Source of the DNA: Alistipes muris
GTDB taxonomy: Bacteria; Bacteroidota; Bacteroidia; Bacteroidales; Rikenellaceae
Length of the DNA: 64,000 nucleotides
NCBI RefSeq assembly: GCF_943193205.1
Contig: NZ_CALPDD010000002.1
Location: forward strand, 1-64,000
Direction of reading: 5' to 3'
Each line of letters begins with the position of its first letter. The first letter of the stretch is position 1. Below the pieces are notes generated by a model. That model was not told the DNA's origin. It did no database searches and was given only the letters and a program-made list of their open reading frames with translations. The translations under genes were made by a program, and so were the position numbers. Below are positions 34,691 to 43,309 of the stretch, one piece after another.

Positions 34691-34852
34691 TCAGTCGATC
34701 GGCTCGAAGACCTCCTTGGGCTCTCCGCAGACGGGGCAAATCCACCCGTCGGGCAGCTCCTCGAACGGGGTGCCGGGAGCGATGCCGTTATCGGGGTCGC
34801 CGAGCGCAGGGTCGTAAATGTATTCGCAGACGGTGCAACGATATTTTTTCAT
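34691..34852 (-). CDS. Rubredoxin
   Basis: 53 residues from the ATG at 34852. Two CxxC pairs hold one iron: [15 protein letters not shown] and [10 protein letters not shown]. This is the standard short rubredoxin, an electron carrier often used with peroxide- or oxygen-reducing enzymes in anaerobes. It is adjacent to sodB, about 100 bp upstream, consistent with an oxygen-defence role. The start is set by family length; the open frame upstream is not conserved-looking. Confidence 0.96.
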   Translation of the reverse strand: MKKYRCTVCEYIYDPALGDPDNGIAPGTPFEELPDGWICPVCGEPKEVFEPID

Positions 34853-34959
34853 GTCGATAAAAGATTGGTTCTCCCCGACCTCAACAAATAGGGTGCCCGA
34901 ATCGTTTTTCCGGAAAATTTTTCGCCGATTCCGAAAACCGGCCCGCAACCGCAAACAAA

Positions 34960-34984
34960 AAAGGACCGGAAATTCCGGTCCTTT
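34960..34984 (-). terminator. asd terminator
   Basis: A 10-bp stem (AAAGGACCGG/CCGGTCCTTT) with a 5-base AT loop and a T run on the minus strand, about 20 bp after the asd stop. Confidence 0.85.
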
Positions 34985-35006
34985 CAATATCAGCGTAAGA
35001 CAACTG

Positions 35007-35999
35007 CTACAACAGCGTCTCCAGAATCTGCACGGCGTTGAGCGCGGCCCCCTTGCGAATCTGGTCGCTGACGCACCAGAACGCGAGCCCGTTGTCGCAC
35101 GCGAGGTCCTTGCGGATACGCCCCACGTACACAGGGTCCTGCCCGGCGACGAACAACGGCATGGGATAGACCTTATCGGCGGGCTCGTCCATGAGCACCA
35201 CCCCGGGCGCGGCGGCGAAAGCGGCCCGTGCCTCCTCGGGCGAGAGGGGCCGTTCGGTTTCGACCCACACGCTTTCGGAATGGGCGCGCATGACGGGCAC
35301 GCGCACGCAGGTAGCCGAAACCCGGATGTCGGAGTGCATGATTTTGCGCGTCTCGTGGAACATCTTCATCTCCTCCTTGGTGTAGTCGTTGTCGGTGAAG
35401 ACGTCGATATGGGGAATGACGTTGTAGGCGAGCTGAAAAGCGAATTTCTCGACCGTCGGCGCCTGCCCGGCCCCCAACTCGGCATGCTGGGCTTCGAGCT
35501 CGGCCATGGCCGCGGCACCCGCCCCGCTGGCCGACTGGTAGGTAGACACATGCACGCGCCGGATATGCGACAGCCGCTCGATGGCCTGCAAAGCTACTAC
35601 CATCTGGATAGTGGTGCAGTTGGGGTTGGCGATGATGCGCCGCGGTGCCTGCCGGGCATCGCCGGGATTGACCTCGGGCACGACCAGCGGCACGTCGGCG
35701 TCCATGCGGAAAGCACTCGAATTGTCGATCATGACCGCACCGTGCTTGGTGATGATATCCGCGAACTCGCGCGAAGTCGACGCCCCGGCCGAAACGAGGG
35801 CGAAGTCGATGCCGCGGAAATCGTCGTTATGCTGCAACAATTTGACCGTAAGCTCCTTGCCGCGGAACATGTATTTGCGGCCCGCGCTGCGCTCCGACCC
35901 GAACAGCACCAGTTCGTCGACGGGCAGCGGACGCTCTTCGAGAATCCTCAGAAACTCCTGACCAACGGCGCCGCTGGCCCCTACGATTGCGATTTTCAT
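35007..35999 (-). CDS. asd: Aspartate-semialdehyde dehydrogenase
   Basis: 330 residues. It reduces aspartyl phosphate to the semialdehyde that feeds lysine/DAP, threonine and methionine synthesis. The N-terminal NADP motif [15 protein letters not shown] and the catalytic Cys in [10 protein letters not shown] are intact; substrate-binding residues lie in SGAGAAAM. It is a single gene between two terminators, separate from lysC (43.3 kb) and dapD (46.8 kb). Confidence 0.97.
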   Translation of the reverse strand: MKIAIVGASGAVGQEFLRILEERPLPVDELVLFGSERSAGRKYMFRGKELTVKLLQHNDDFRGIDFALVSAGASTSREFADIITKHGAVMIDNSSAFRMDADVPLVVPEVNPGDARQAPRRIIANPNCTTIQMVVALQAIERLSHIRRVHVSTYQSASGAGAAAMAELEAQHAELGAGQAPTVEKFAFQLAYNVIPHIDVFTDNDYTKEEMKMFHETRKIMHSDIRVSATCVRVPVMRAHSESVWVETERPLSPEEARAAFAAAPGVVLMDEPADKVYPMPLFVAGQDPVYVGRIRKDLACDNGLAFWCVSDQIRKGAALNAVQILETLL

Positions 36000-36110
36000 C
36001 TTCTATAACGTTATTTATGATTACACCGGAAAGCGGGCCCGGACAGATTCTTCGCCCGGCTCTGCATAGCGGAACCGTTCCGGCGCGAAAAATCCGTGGC
36101 GGGAACAGGC

Positions 36111-38570
36111 TCAGTCGAAGAACAGCTCGTCTTCGGTAGGCTCCTGCTCCTGCGGGAAAAGAACCTCGCCCTCCGCTTCGAGCGCCTCCCGCAGCTTCTG
36201 CTCTTCCTCGGCCTCCTTGACCCAGCCGCAGTCGTAGCGCGGCATCGAAGCCGGACGCACGAACTTGTCGATGCGCGACACGCCTAACGTACCGTTGTCG
36301 TAGACCGACTTGAGGAACTCGCCCACGATAGGAAGCGCCACGACACTACCCTCGCCGCGCGCAACCAGGTGCACGGCCTGGTCCTCGCCGCCGACCCATG
36401 CCCCGGCCACAAGGCGCGGAGCGACGCCGACGAACCACGCGTCGCGGTTCTTGTTGGAAGTACCCGTCTTGCCGCCGATTTCGACGTCGTCGAACCCGAA
36501 CTGCCATTTCAGACGCCCGGCCGTACCGCCCTTGACAACGCCCTGCAACATGGAGAGCATCGTGTAGGCCGTGCGCTCGCTCACTGCGTCCTGCGACGGC
36601 GGGATGAACGAAGCGATGACATTGCCCTGCCTGTCCTCGATACGCGTGACGAAAATGGCGTCGGTATGGACCCCCTGGTTGGCAAAGGTCGAGAAAGCGC
36701 TCACCACCTCGAAGACGTTGGACTCGGAAGTACCGAGACACAACGCCGGAACAGGGTCGATATAACTGCGGATACCCATGTTGTGGATGAAGTCGGCCAC
36801 GGCAGCGGGCTCCTTGGCCTGCTTCATGATCCACGCCGAATAATTGTTGCGGCTGAGGGCCAGGCCCCACGACAAGGGGTGCAGCTCGCCCTCCTGCGGC
36901 ACCTTGCCCGCTTCCTTGGGCGACCACGCCGTACCGTTGGCCGTCTCGATGGTCACGGGCAGGTTGGGCACGGGAGTGCAGGGCGAGAGCCCCAGATGGT
37001 CGATGGCGAAGGTATAGATGAAAGGCTTGATGGTCGAACCTATCTGCCGCTTGCCCTGCTTGGCCATGTCGTACTTGAAATAACGGAAGTTGGGGCCGCC
37101 GACATAAGCCTTGACGAAGCCCGTGCGCGGGTCGAGCGCGAGGAATGCGGCGCGCATGATACGCTTGTGGTGACGAATCGAATCGCGCGGGGTCATGAGC
37201 GTGTCGCGCTCGCCCTTGTAGGTGAAGACCTTCATCGAACAGGGCTTGTCGAAGGCCGCTTCGATGTCGCGCTCGCTGAATCCGGCGTGGCGCATCTCGC
37301 GGTAACGGTCCGAATAACGCACGGCCCGGGCCATGATTTGCTCGCGCTCGGCACGCGTGGTCTCGAAGAAGAGCTGCTTGGTCCGCCGGTACTGGTCGTC
37401 CATCTGCGGCTGGATGACCTCGGCCAACTGCTTCTGCACGGCCTGCTCGGCGTAGCGCTGCATGGTGGAGTTGATGGTGGTGTAGATTTTCAGCCCGTCG
37501 CGGTAGATGTTGTAGGGCGTGCCGTCGGCCTTGCGGTTCTTGTGGCACCAGCCGTAGAGCGGATTTTCGTCGTACTCCTTGATAGCCTGCTCGTAATCCC
37601 AGGCGTTGTAGAACTGGTTGCGGCGGGGCCGCTGGGCGGTCATGACCAACCGCAGCATTTCGCGGAAATAAGTGGCCGTACCCTCGTTGTGCGAAATGGG
37701 CTTGAAGTTGAGCACGATGGGCAGGGCGGCAATCGAATCGTACTGCCGGCGGCTGAGCGCACCGGCGGCCTTCATGCGCGAAAGCACGAGGTTGCGGCGG
37801 GCGAGCGACCGCTGGGGATTGCGCACGGGCGAATAGAACGTCGGAGCGTTGACCACGCCGACGAGCACAGCGGCCTCCTGCACATTGAGCTCGTGGGGCT
37901 CCTTGTTGAAAAAGGTGTGGGCCGCCGACTTGATGCCGAACGCGTTGGAACCGTACTCGACGGTATTGAGATACATGGCGGCGATCTCCTCCTTGGTGTA
38001 GTTGTATTCGAGCTTGAGGGCCGTAATCCACTCCTTGAACTTGGACGAAACGAGCTTGGCCGTGCGGACGATCTTGCCGCGGTTGCGCACCGTGTCGCGC
38101 GGAAAGAGGTTCTTGGCCAACTGCTGGGTGATGGTCGAACCGCCGCCCTGCGAGGTGTTGAGCATACCCACGGTCTTCACCGCCACGCGGGCCAGCGACG
38201 GGATGTCGATGCCCGAATGGCTGCGGAAACGGACGTCCTCGGTGGCGATGAGCGCCGCGACGATGGGCGGCACCTCGTGGCCGTCGAGACGGATGTTCTG
38301 CGCGGGGTCGAGCGGAAAGAGGTCGGCATACTGCACGTAGGAACGGTTCTGAACGAAAAACGAACCGATGATTTTACCGTCCTCCGAATAGATTTCGGTG
38401 GCGAGGTTGCTGCGCGGGTTCTCCAGCTCCTCGAACGACGGCATCCGCCCGAAGATACCGCAGGCGGTGAGAATCAGCAAGGTGAAAACCAAGGCGAACG
38501 GAGCGAACGCCACGACCCATATCCATCTTATAATCTTGGGGTCGACCCCCTTTTTCCTGCGCTGTGCCAT
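36111..38570 (-). CDS. Class A penicillin-binding protein (PBP1A-type)
   Basis: 819 residues from the ATG at 38570 (MAQRRKKGVDPK). A cytoplasmic tail and one membrane helix (about 20-42) precede the GT51 glycosyltransferase domain, with TEDVRFRSHSGID and GGSTITQQLAKNLFPRD. The transpeptidase domain has the active Ser in GSTIKPFIY, SxN in SRNN and KTG in GGKTGTSN. The acidic tail ends EDELFFD. It polymerises and cross-links peptidoglycan. A TATCTTCG (one mismatch to the -7 box) lies just upstream. Confidence 0.97.
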   Translation of the reverse strand: MAQRRKKGVDPKIIRWIWVVAFAPFALVFTLLILTACGIFGRMPSFEELENPRSNLATEIYSEDGKIIGSFFVQNRSYVQYADLFPLDPAQNIRLDGHEVPPIVAALIATEDVRFRSHSGIDIPSLARVAVKTVGMLNTSQGGGSTITQQLAKNLFPRDTVRNRGKIVRTAKLVSSKFKEWITALKLEYNYTKEEIAAMYLNTVEYGSNAFGIKSAAHTFFNKEPHELNVQEAAVLVGVVNAPTFYSPVRNPQRSLARRNLVLSRMKAAGALSRRQYDSIAALPIVLNFKPISHNEGTATYFREMLRLVMTAQRPRRNQFYNAWDYEQAIKEYDENPLYGWCHKNRKADGTPYNIYRDGLKIYTTINSTMQRYAEQAVQKQLAEVIQPQMDDQYRRTKQLFFETTRAEREQIMARAVRYSDRYREMRHAGFSERDIEAAFDKPCSMKVFTYKGERDTLMTPRDSIRHHKRIMRAAFLALDPRTGFVKAYVGGPNFRYFKYDMAKQGKRQIGSTIKPFIYTFAIDHLGLSPCTPVPNLPVTIETANGTAWSPKEAGKVPQEGELHPLSWGLALSRNNYSAWIMKQAKEPAAVADFIHNMGIRSYIDPVPALCLGTSESNVFEVVSAFSTFANQGVHTDAIFVTRIEDRQGNVIASFIPPSQDAVSERTAYTMLSMLQGVVKGGTAGRLKWQFGFDDVEIGGKTGTSNKNRDAWFVGVAPRLVAGAWVGGEDQAVHLVARGEGSVVALPIVGEFLKSVYDNGTLGVSRIDKFVRPASMPRYDCGWVKEAEEEQKLREALEAEGEVLFPQEQEPTEDELFFD

Positions 38571-38597
38571 AACAACGGAATTTGGTGCGAAGATAAT

Positions 38598-38765
38598 CAA
38601 GAATTCACAATTCAGAATTCACAATTCGGAATTTTTCGTCTTCCGACCCAAAAATCGGCCGGACGTTGCAGACGTTCCGATTCTGCCCGAAACACGCCCG
38701 AACGGCATATCGAATCTCTCCTATAACGGCAATTCTGAATTTTGAATTGTGAATTCCTCCAAATT
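38598..38765. repeat. Inverted pair of AT-rich simple-repeat blocks (PBP1A upstream)
   Basis: Left block (38600-38636) is built from AATTCACAATTCAGAATTC-like units. Right block (38731-38757) carries the reverse pattern AATTCTGAATTTTGAATTGT and GAATTCC. About 95 GC-rich bases separate them. This is the clearest example of the paired arrangement in the window. Confidence 0.65.
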
Positions 38766-41751
38766 AAAAAGGCAGTCCCATGGCGGCGGTGAACCAAAGG
38801 CCGCCGCTGGAGGGACGGTAGAACGAGAGCTTGACGGTCGAAGTGGCCGACGCGGGCTGCCGGAAGACGTTGACGTCGAAGACGATGTCGCCGCCCACGG
38901 ACCAGATGCGGCGCGGGACCATGCGACCATCCGAGGCATGCGGCCCCGGCAGATAGTCGCGGAACCGGGCGTAGTCGCCGCCGATATTGAGCCGGATGCG
39001 CTTGAAATAGAGCACCGCCCCGATACCGCCCTCGGGATACCACACGGGCAGCTGGTAATCAAGCGATGCGGCCAAGTAATTATTCGACAGAATATCGCCC
39101 GACGAGAATCCGCGGGGGATAAGCCGCGTCGAAAGATAGCTCAGCGGCGCGTAGCCCGAGGGGAACTTATAACCGCCTATCGAAGTCTGATAGTTGACCG
39201 CGACCTTAACCGAATGGTGGCGCGCGAAACCGGGCAGATAAACCTGGGCATAAGTGGAAACCAGATTGCTGAAATGACGGTCCGAGGGATTGAAACTATA
39301 ATTCGCACTCACCGTATATCCCCAGCGGGGTGCAAAATCGCGGTGCGCTCGTTGTACTTGGTCCGAGAATGCCGCTCCGAACGATAATTTATGCAGCCCC
39401 TCATAAAATCCGATATACTCTAAATTAGTAATATTATGGTTCTTCCACTCGATACGGTCAAGTTTGGCAACCATACCGTTGGAATAGTTCCAATGAGCCG
39501 AAACTGTGAATTGCCGAGTATGATAGCCGCATTGGAAATAGAGAGGCAGAGAAGCAGATAGCCCCACAGAATAGTACTTGTCGGGAGAAAAGCGTTCCGG
39601 AAGTTTGAGAAATCCGGTGTTCGTATCCACCTCCAACAAGGATTTCGGCTGTCCTGTCATCTTAAACGGCGAATAGAGGACCTGATTGCCGCCGTAGGCC
39701 GCATCGAGCGCGAAACGCACCCCCAGGCCCGAATAGCGCGCCCCGAGCCGGAAGACCGATCCCTCGCGGCGGTTCCAGCCGTAGGAAGCGAACGCCTCGG
39801 TATTCGAGAGCAGGTTCTGCGACATGAGCGTGACGCCTATGTTCGCGTCGATGACATGCTCCTCGACCGCCGAGAAGGGGTCGAACGCCACGGGCATCCA
39901 GCTATGGACGTTGACCAGATTGGGCGCCTTGCGGTAACGTTTGGTGCGGAATTCGCCCGCCTGCCGGAGCGAATCGGCCGCCGTGAAACGCACCGTATCG
40001 AGGTTCACCACGGGCCAGCGCTCGCGCGGCGGATTGACCAGGTCGACGGGCAGCCGCGCCGGAACGACGGGAATCAAAGCGCTGTCGGCAAGAGCCTGCA
40101 CGGCAGGCCGGTAACCGAGCCTGTCGTAAGTCGTGACCAAGACCTTGTTTTCCGCCGGGGCCGGGTCGAACGAACCGTATTGCGAAGCCGTCACGCGATA
40201 CTCGCGCCGCGCCAGCAGGTCGTAGCAATGGACTTCGTCCTTGCCCGAAGCGATGGAACCGTAGTAGAGCTTTCCGCCGCCGGCCCGCAGGTTGGAGAGG
40301 GTGATGTAGGCCCCCTCGGTAATCGGGTGCACCCCCTCGCTGTCGATGCGCCCGAGCCACATGCCGCTGTCGTCCGTGACGATGACATACCACGCCACCG
40401 TCGTGTCGTCCCAGGCAAGGCCGTGGATTTCGGCCCGGTCGGGAGCGGCGAAACGCTGCCGCGTGCCGTCGGCCTGCCGCACGACGACCGCATAGCTGCC
40501 GTCGTAGTTGTATTCCACCCAGCCCAGCCCGTCGCCTGCCGAAGCGGGATAGAGCGCCCGCCGCTCGCCCGCAACGCTCCGGGGCCGCCCCTCGGCGAGG
40601 TCCATGTAGCAGAGCTGCGAATTGACGCGCTGCTCGAAGAGCTTCGAGCGCCGGTACTCGGTCCACCACACGCGGCCGCCGTCGAGCGCCGGACGGGTCG
40701 AAACGCTGCCGACGCGGGCAATCGTCCGCTCCCGGCCCGTCGAGGGGTCGAGCTCGACCAAACGCGCCGGGCGGTCGAAATCCTCCTTGAGCGCCAGCAC
40801 CCGCCCGCCGGGAAGCGCCTGCGGCCAACGATAGGTCGTGTAATTCTTTTCGGGCAGTTCGCACAGCGGCGCGGCGGTGTCCTCCACCTTGGGAAACGCG
40901 GCCCAAAAGTCGTGCAGCTCGTTGAACGTGCCGCGGAAAAGGTCCGAAACGCTTGTGCGGTAATACTTTTTCAAGGCCACGCTGGTGGTGAAGAAGACAT
41001 AGGGGTTGCGCGCGCTGTACCACGCGACCTTGTCCCAGATGTTCTCGCCGAAACGGGCGTAGGAATAGGAACAAATCTGATAGCCCAGCTCGTACTGGTC
41101 GGGCACATGGCTGCGGTAGGAACCGCAGAACCAGCGGTCGAGGTTGCGACGGTCGCGGCCGATGTTGTCCATCGCCCGGTAGGCGAGCGAAAACGAAGGC
41201 TGCAGTCCGCGGCCGAACGACGACATGGCGGTCTCGGACATGACGGCGTCGCCCTCCATGGCCCAGATGGGCATGCACAGCAAACCGATGGTCGACCCCT
41301 GCTGCCCGAGCACATAACTCAGCGCACGGATGAAGCCGCGGTTGAGGTTGTTGTACTGCACGGCATGGCGGTACTCGTGGGCCACGAGCTGCTTGCACCA
41401 CGGCATCGAATAACCCTCGATGGCGGGCGCCGTGAGGAACTCGACGCGCTTGGGCAGGAACATGACCAACCCGTTCGAGCGGAAATTCTCGGGGTGCATG
41501 ACGAACGGGATGCGCATGGGCCCGTGGCGGAACCCGTAGCCGATGTCGGGCCGGACGGTGCGGATGTAGAAAAGCGTGCGGGCCGCGAGGTCGGAAACCG
41601 TGTCGGGATAGATGATCCGCACGTCGGGCGTGCGGACGGTGGACCACCGGAGGTTGGCCGGGTCGGAACCCCACGTATAATATTGGGCCCGGACGCTCTG
41701 CAACCCAGCCAGCAGGGCGAGCGCGAAGAGAAGATGAAGCCGCCTTTTCAA
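38764..41751 (-). CDS. Large outer-membrane protein: HExxH domain, propeller, barrel
   Basis: About 995 residues. I start at a TTG (41751) two bases after the SUI1-type stop: it gives a clean signal peptide (KRRLHLLFALALLAG, cleavage after VRAQ), and no suitable ATG precedes it. Residues 25-200 look like a gluzincin-type metallopeptidase, with HEYRH at 125-129 and a candidate third ligand in WAMEGDAV (Glu166). Residues about 270-560 have Asp/Gly-rich repeats typical of TolB-like propellers. From about 700 to the end there are alternating aromatic beta strands, ending FTAAMGLPF, as in an outer-membrane barrel. Function is unknown; a surface or periplasmic peptidase tied to the outer membrane is inference. 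Confidence 0.75.
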   Translation of the reverse strand: MKRRLHLLFALALLAGLQSVRAQYYTWGSDPANLRWSTVRTPDVRIIYPDTVSDLAARTLFYIRTVRPDIGYGFRHGPMRIPFVMHPENFRSNGLVMFLPKRVEFLTAPAIEGYSMPWCKQLVAHEYRHAVQYNNLNRGFIRALSYVLGQQGSTIGLLCMPIWAMEGDAVMSETAMSSFGRGLQPSFSLAYRAMDNIGRDRRNLDRWFCGSYRSHVPDQYELGYQICSYSYARFGENIWDKVAWYSARNPYVFFTTSVALKKYYRTSVSDLFRGTFNELHDFWAAFPKVEDTAAPLCELPEKNYTTYRWPQALPGGRVLALKEDFDRPARLVELDPSTGRERTIARVGSVSTRPALDGGRVWWTEYRRSKLFEQRVNSQLCYMDLAEGRPRSVAGERRALYPASAGDGLGWVEYNYDGSYAVVVRQADGTRQRFAAPDRAEIHGLAWDDTTVAWYVIVTDDSGMWLGRIDSEGVHPITEGAYITLSNLRAGGGKLYYGSIASGKDEVHCYDLLARREYRVTASQYGSFDPAPAENKVLVTTYDRLGYRPAVQALADSALIPVVPARLPVDLVNPPRERWPVVNLDTVRFTAADSLRQAGEFRTKRYRKAPNLVNVHSWMPVAFDPFSAVEEHVIDANIGVTLMSQNLLSNTEAFASYGWNRREGSVFRLGARYSGLGVRFALDAAYGGNQVLYSPFKMTGQPKSLLEVDTNTGFLKLPERFSPDKYYSVGLSASLPLYFQCGYHTRQFTVSAHWNYSNGMVAKLDRIEWKNHNITNLEYIGFYEGLHKLSFGAAFSDQVQRAHRDFAPRWGYTVSANYSFNPSDRHFSNLVSTYAQVYLPGFARHHSVKVAVNYQTSIGGYKFPSGYAPLSYLSTRLIPRGFSSGDILSNNYLAASLDYQLPVWYPEGGIGAVLYFKRIRLNIGGDYARFRDYLPGPHASDGRMVPRRIWSVGGDIVFDVNVFRQPASATSTVKLSFYRPSSGGLWFTAAMGLPF

Positions 41752-41753
41752 AA

Positions 41754-42101
41754 TCAGCTGCCGGCTTTCTTGCAGCGGTAACCGCTGCGGGTGAGCAGTT
41801 CGACCACGCGGTCGCGATGGTCGCCCTGGATGATGATTTCGCCCTCCTTGGCCGCGCCGCCTACGCCGCATTTGGTTTTGAGCATCCGCGCCAGCTCCTG
41901 CAAATCGGCGTCGCGGCCGACGAATCCCCGCACGAGCGTAACGACCTTGCCGCCCCGCTGCTTGCGGTCGAGCCACACGCGCAAATCCTGCGCCTGCGGG
42001 GCAAGCGTCGCGGGCTCCTCGTCGCGGACGGTCTGGTATTTGAAGCCGGGGTCGGTCGAATAGACCATCCCGAGCCGTGCTTTCCAATCGTTGTCGGCCA
42101 T
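41754..42101 (-). CDS. eIF1/SUI1-like translation factor (YciH type)
   Basis: 115 residues. The conserved core runs from VWLDRKQRGGKVVTLVRGF through LKTKCGVGGAAKEGEIIIQG to RDRVVELLTRSGY, the SUI1 domain. Bacterial YciH proteins can influence initiation fidelity, but their role is minor or unclear. Its stop lies two bases before the TTG start of the large outer-membrane protein, so the two may be translationally coupled. Confidence 0.92.
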   Translation of the reverse strand: MADNDWKARLGMVYSTDPGFKYQTVRDEEPATLAPQAQDLRVWLDRKQRGGKVVTLVRGFVGRDADLQELARMLKTKCGVGGAAKEGEIIIQGDHRDRVVELLTRSGYRCKKAGS

Positions 42102-42156
42102 CTCGATTCAAGTGAAAGGTAAAAATCAAACGCCGAAAAGGCGCCGATATTTTGCG

Positions 42157-42164
42157 CAAAAATA
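42157..42164 (-). promoter_or_regulatory. -7 box for the SUI1-type gene
   Basis: Exact TATTTTTG on the minus strand, in the divergent gap to the DUF4435 gene. The -33 element is not clear. Confidence 0.5.
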
Positions 42165-42214
42165 CGAAAATATTTAACTTTACGGAAAATAGCTGCTCCC
42201 GCACGCTGCCGCCG

Positions 42215-43294
42215 ATGACCAAACTGCGCAAAAAGAACTTCGCCCGCCGGGCGCCCGATCCTGCGACGCTGCCGCAGCCACTGCCTGCCGACCCCTCGCA
42301 TCGGCTGGTGCGCGTATTCGTCGAGGGCTACGAGGACGTGGCTTTCTGGCGCGGCATCTTCGACCACTTCCGCAACCCCTACCTGCGGTTCGAGATTTCG
42401 GTGCCCAACCGCGAGGACCTGCCCAAAGGCAAGAAAGTCCTGCTCAACATGATCCCCGAAGCGGGCGACGACGTGCTGCTGTGCGTCGACTCGGACTTCG
42501 ACTACCTGTTCGCCGACCGCACCGATCAGTCGCGGGCGGTCAACGCGGCGCGCTGCATGTTCCACACCTACGCCTACGCCACCGAAAACTACCTGTGCTA
42601 CGCCCCCTCGCTGCACAACGTATGCGTCAAGGCGACCAAGAACGACACGCGGATTTTCGACTTCGTGGCCTTCATGCGCGACTACTCGGTGACGATTTAC
42701 CCGCTGTTCGTGTGGTACGCCTACTCGGCGCAGTCGGCCACGGAACACATCTTCACGCTGGCCGACTTCAAGTCGTCGGTGAGGCTGGGCTATCTGGACA
42801 TCGCCGACAACGGCGCGCGGACGCTCGAATGGCTGGCCCGCAACGTGGAGAAACGCGAAAAACTGCTGCGGCAGCGCAACCCGAAGATGCTGGAACCGAT
42901 GCAGCTTTTCGAGCAGCAGCTCTGCGCCCGGGGGCTGACGCCCGAGACGACCTACCTGTTCATGCACGGCCACACGCTGATGGACAACGTGGTGATGGTG
43001 CTGCTGAACTCCGTGTGCGAGAAGCTGCGGCAACTCTCCATCGCCAAAATCAATTCCTCGAAGAAGCAGGGGGTGGCCCTGCGCAACGAACTCTCGAACT
43101 ACACCAACTCGCTGCGCTCGATACGCGACGTGCTCTTGGACAACGAAAACTACACGCGCTGCCCGCTCTACAAACGGCTCCAGCGCGACATCCAACGCTA
43201 CATAGCCCGCACCATCGTGGCCATGAAACGCAGCGGCGAAATCCACGACGACAGTTTCTGGGCCATCCTCTCGAAAATGAAAAACTTAGAATAG
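42215..43294 (+). CDS. DUF4435 protein (TOPRIM-like)
   Basis: 359 residues from the ATG at 42215 (MTKLRKKNFARR). The N-terminal LVRVFVEGYEDVAFW and the DDVLLCVDSDFDYLF segment about 55 residues later match the TOPRIM-like acidic motifs of DUF4435. TOPRIM folds bind metal and act on nucleic acid or nucleotides. Many DUF4435 genes sit next to an ABC-type ATPase, but none is here. It is a single plus-strand gene, divergent from the SUI1 gene and convergent with lysC. Confidence 0.82.
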   Translation: MTKLRKKNFARRAPDPATLPQPLPADPSHRLVRVFVEGYEDVAFWRGIFDHFRNPYLRFEISVPNREDLPKGKKVLLNMIPEAGDDVLLCVDSDFDYLFADRTDQSRAVNAARCMFHTYAYATENYLCYAPSLHNVCVKATKNDTRIFDFVAFMRDYSVTIYPLFVWYAYSAQSATEHIFTLADFKSSVRLGYLDIADNGARTLEWLARNVEKREKLLRQRNPKMLEPMQLFEQQLCARGLTPETTYLFMHGHTLMDNVVMVLLNSVCEKLRQLSIAKINSSKKQGVALRNELSNYTNSLRSIRDVLLDNENYTRCPLYKRLQRDIQRYIARTIVAMKRSGEIHDDSFWAILSKMKNLE

Positions 43295-43309
43295 AAACGG
43301 CGGCCGCTC

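Noticed and set aside
41752..42231. N-terminal extension of the large outer-membrane protein (frame open up to 42231)
   Set aside because: The extra 160 codons overlap the SUI1-type gene in another frame, are Arg/Ala-rich, and would bury the signal peptide. The TTG at 41751 is the better start.
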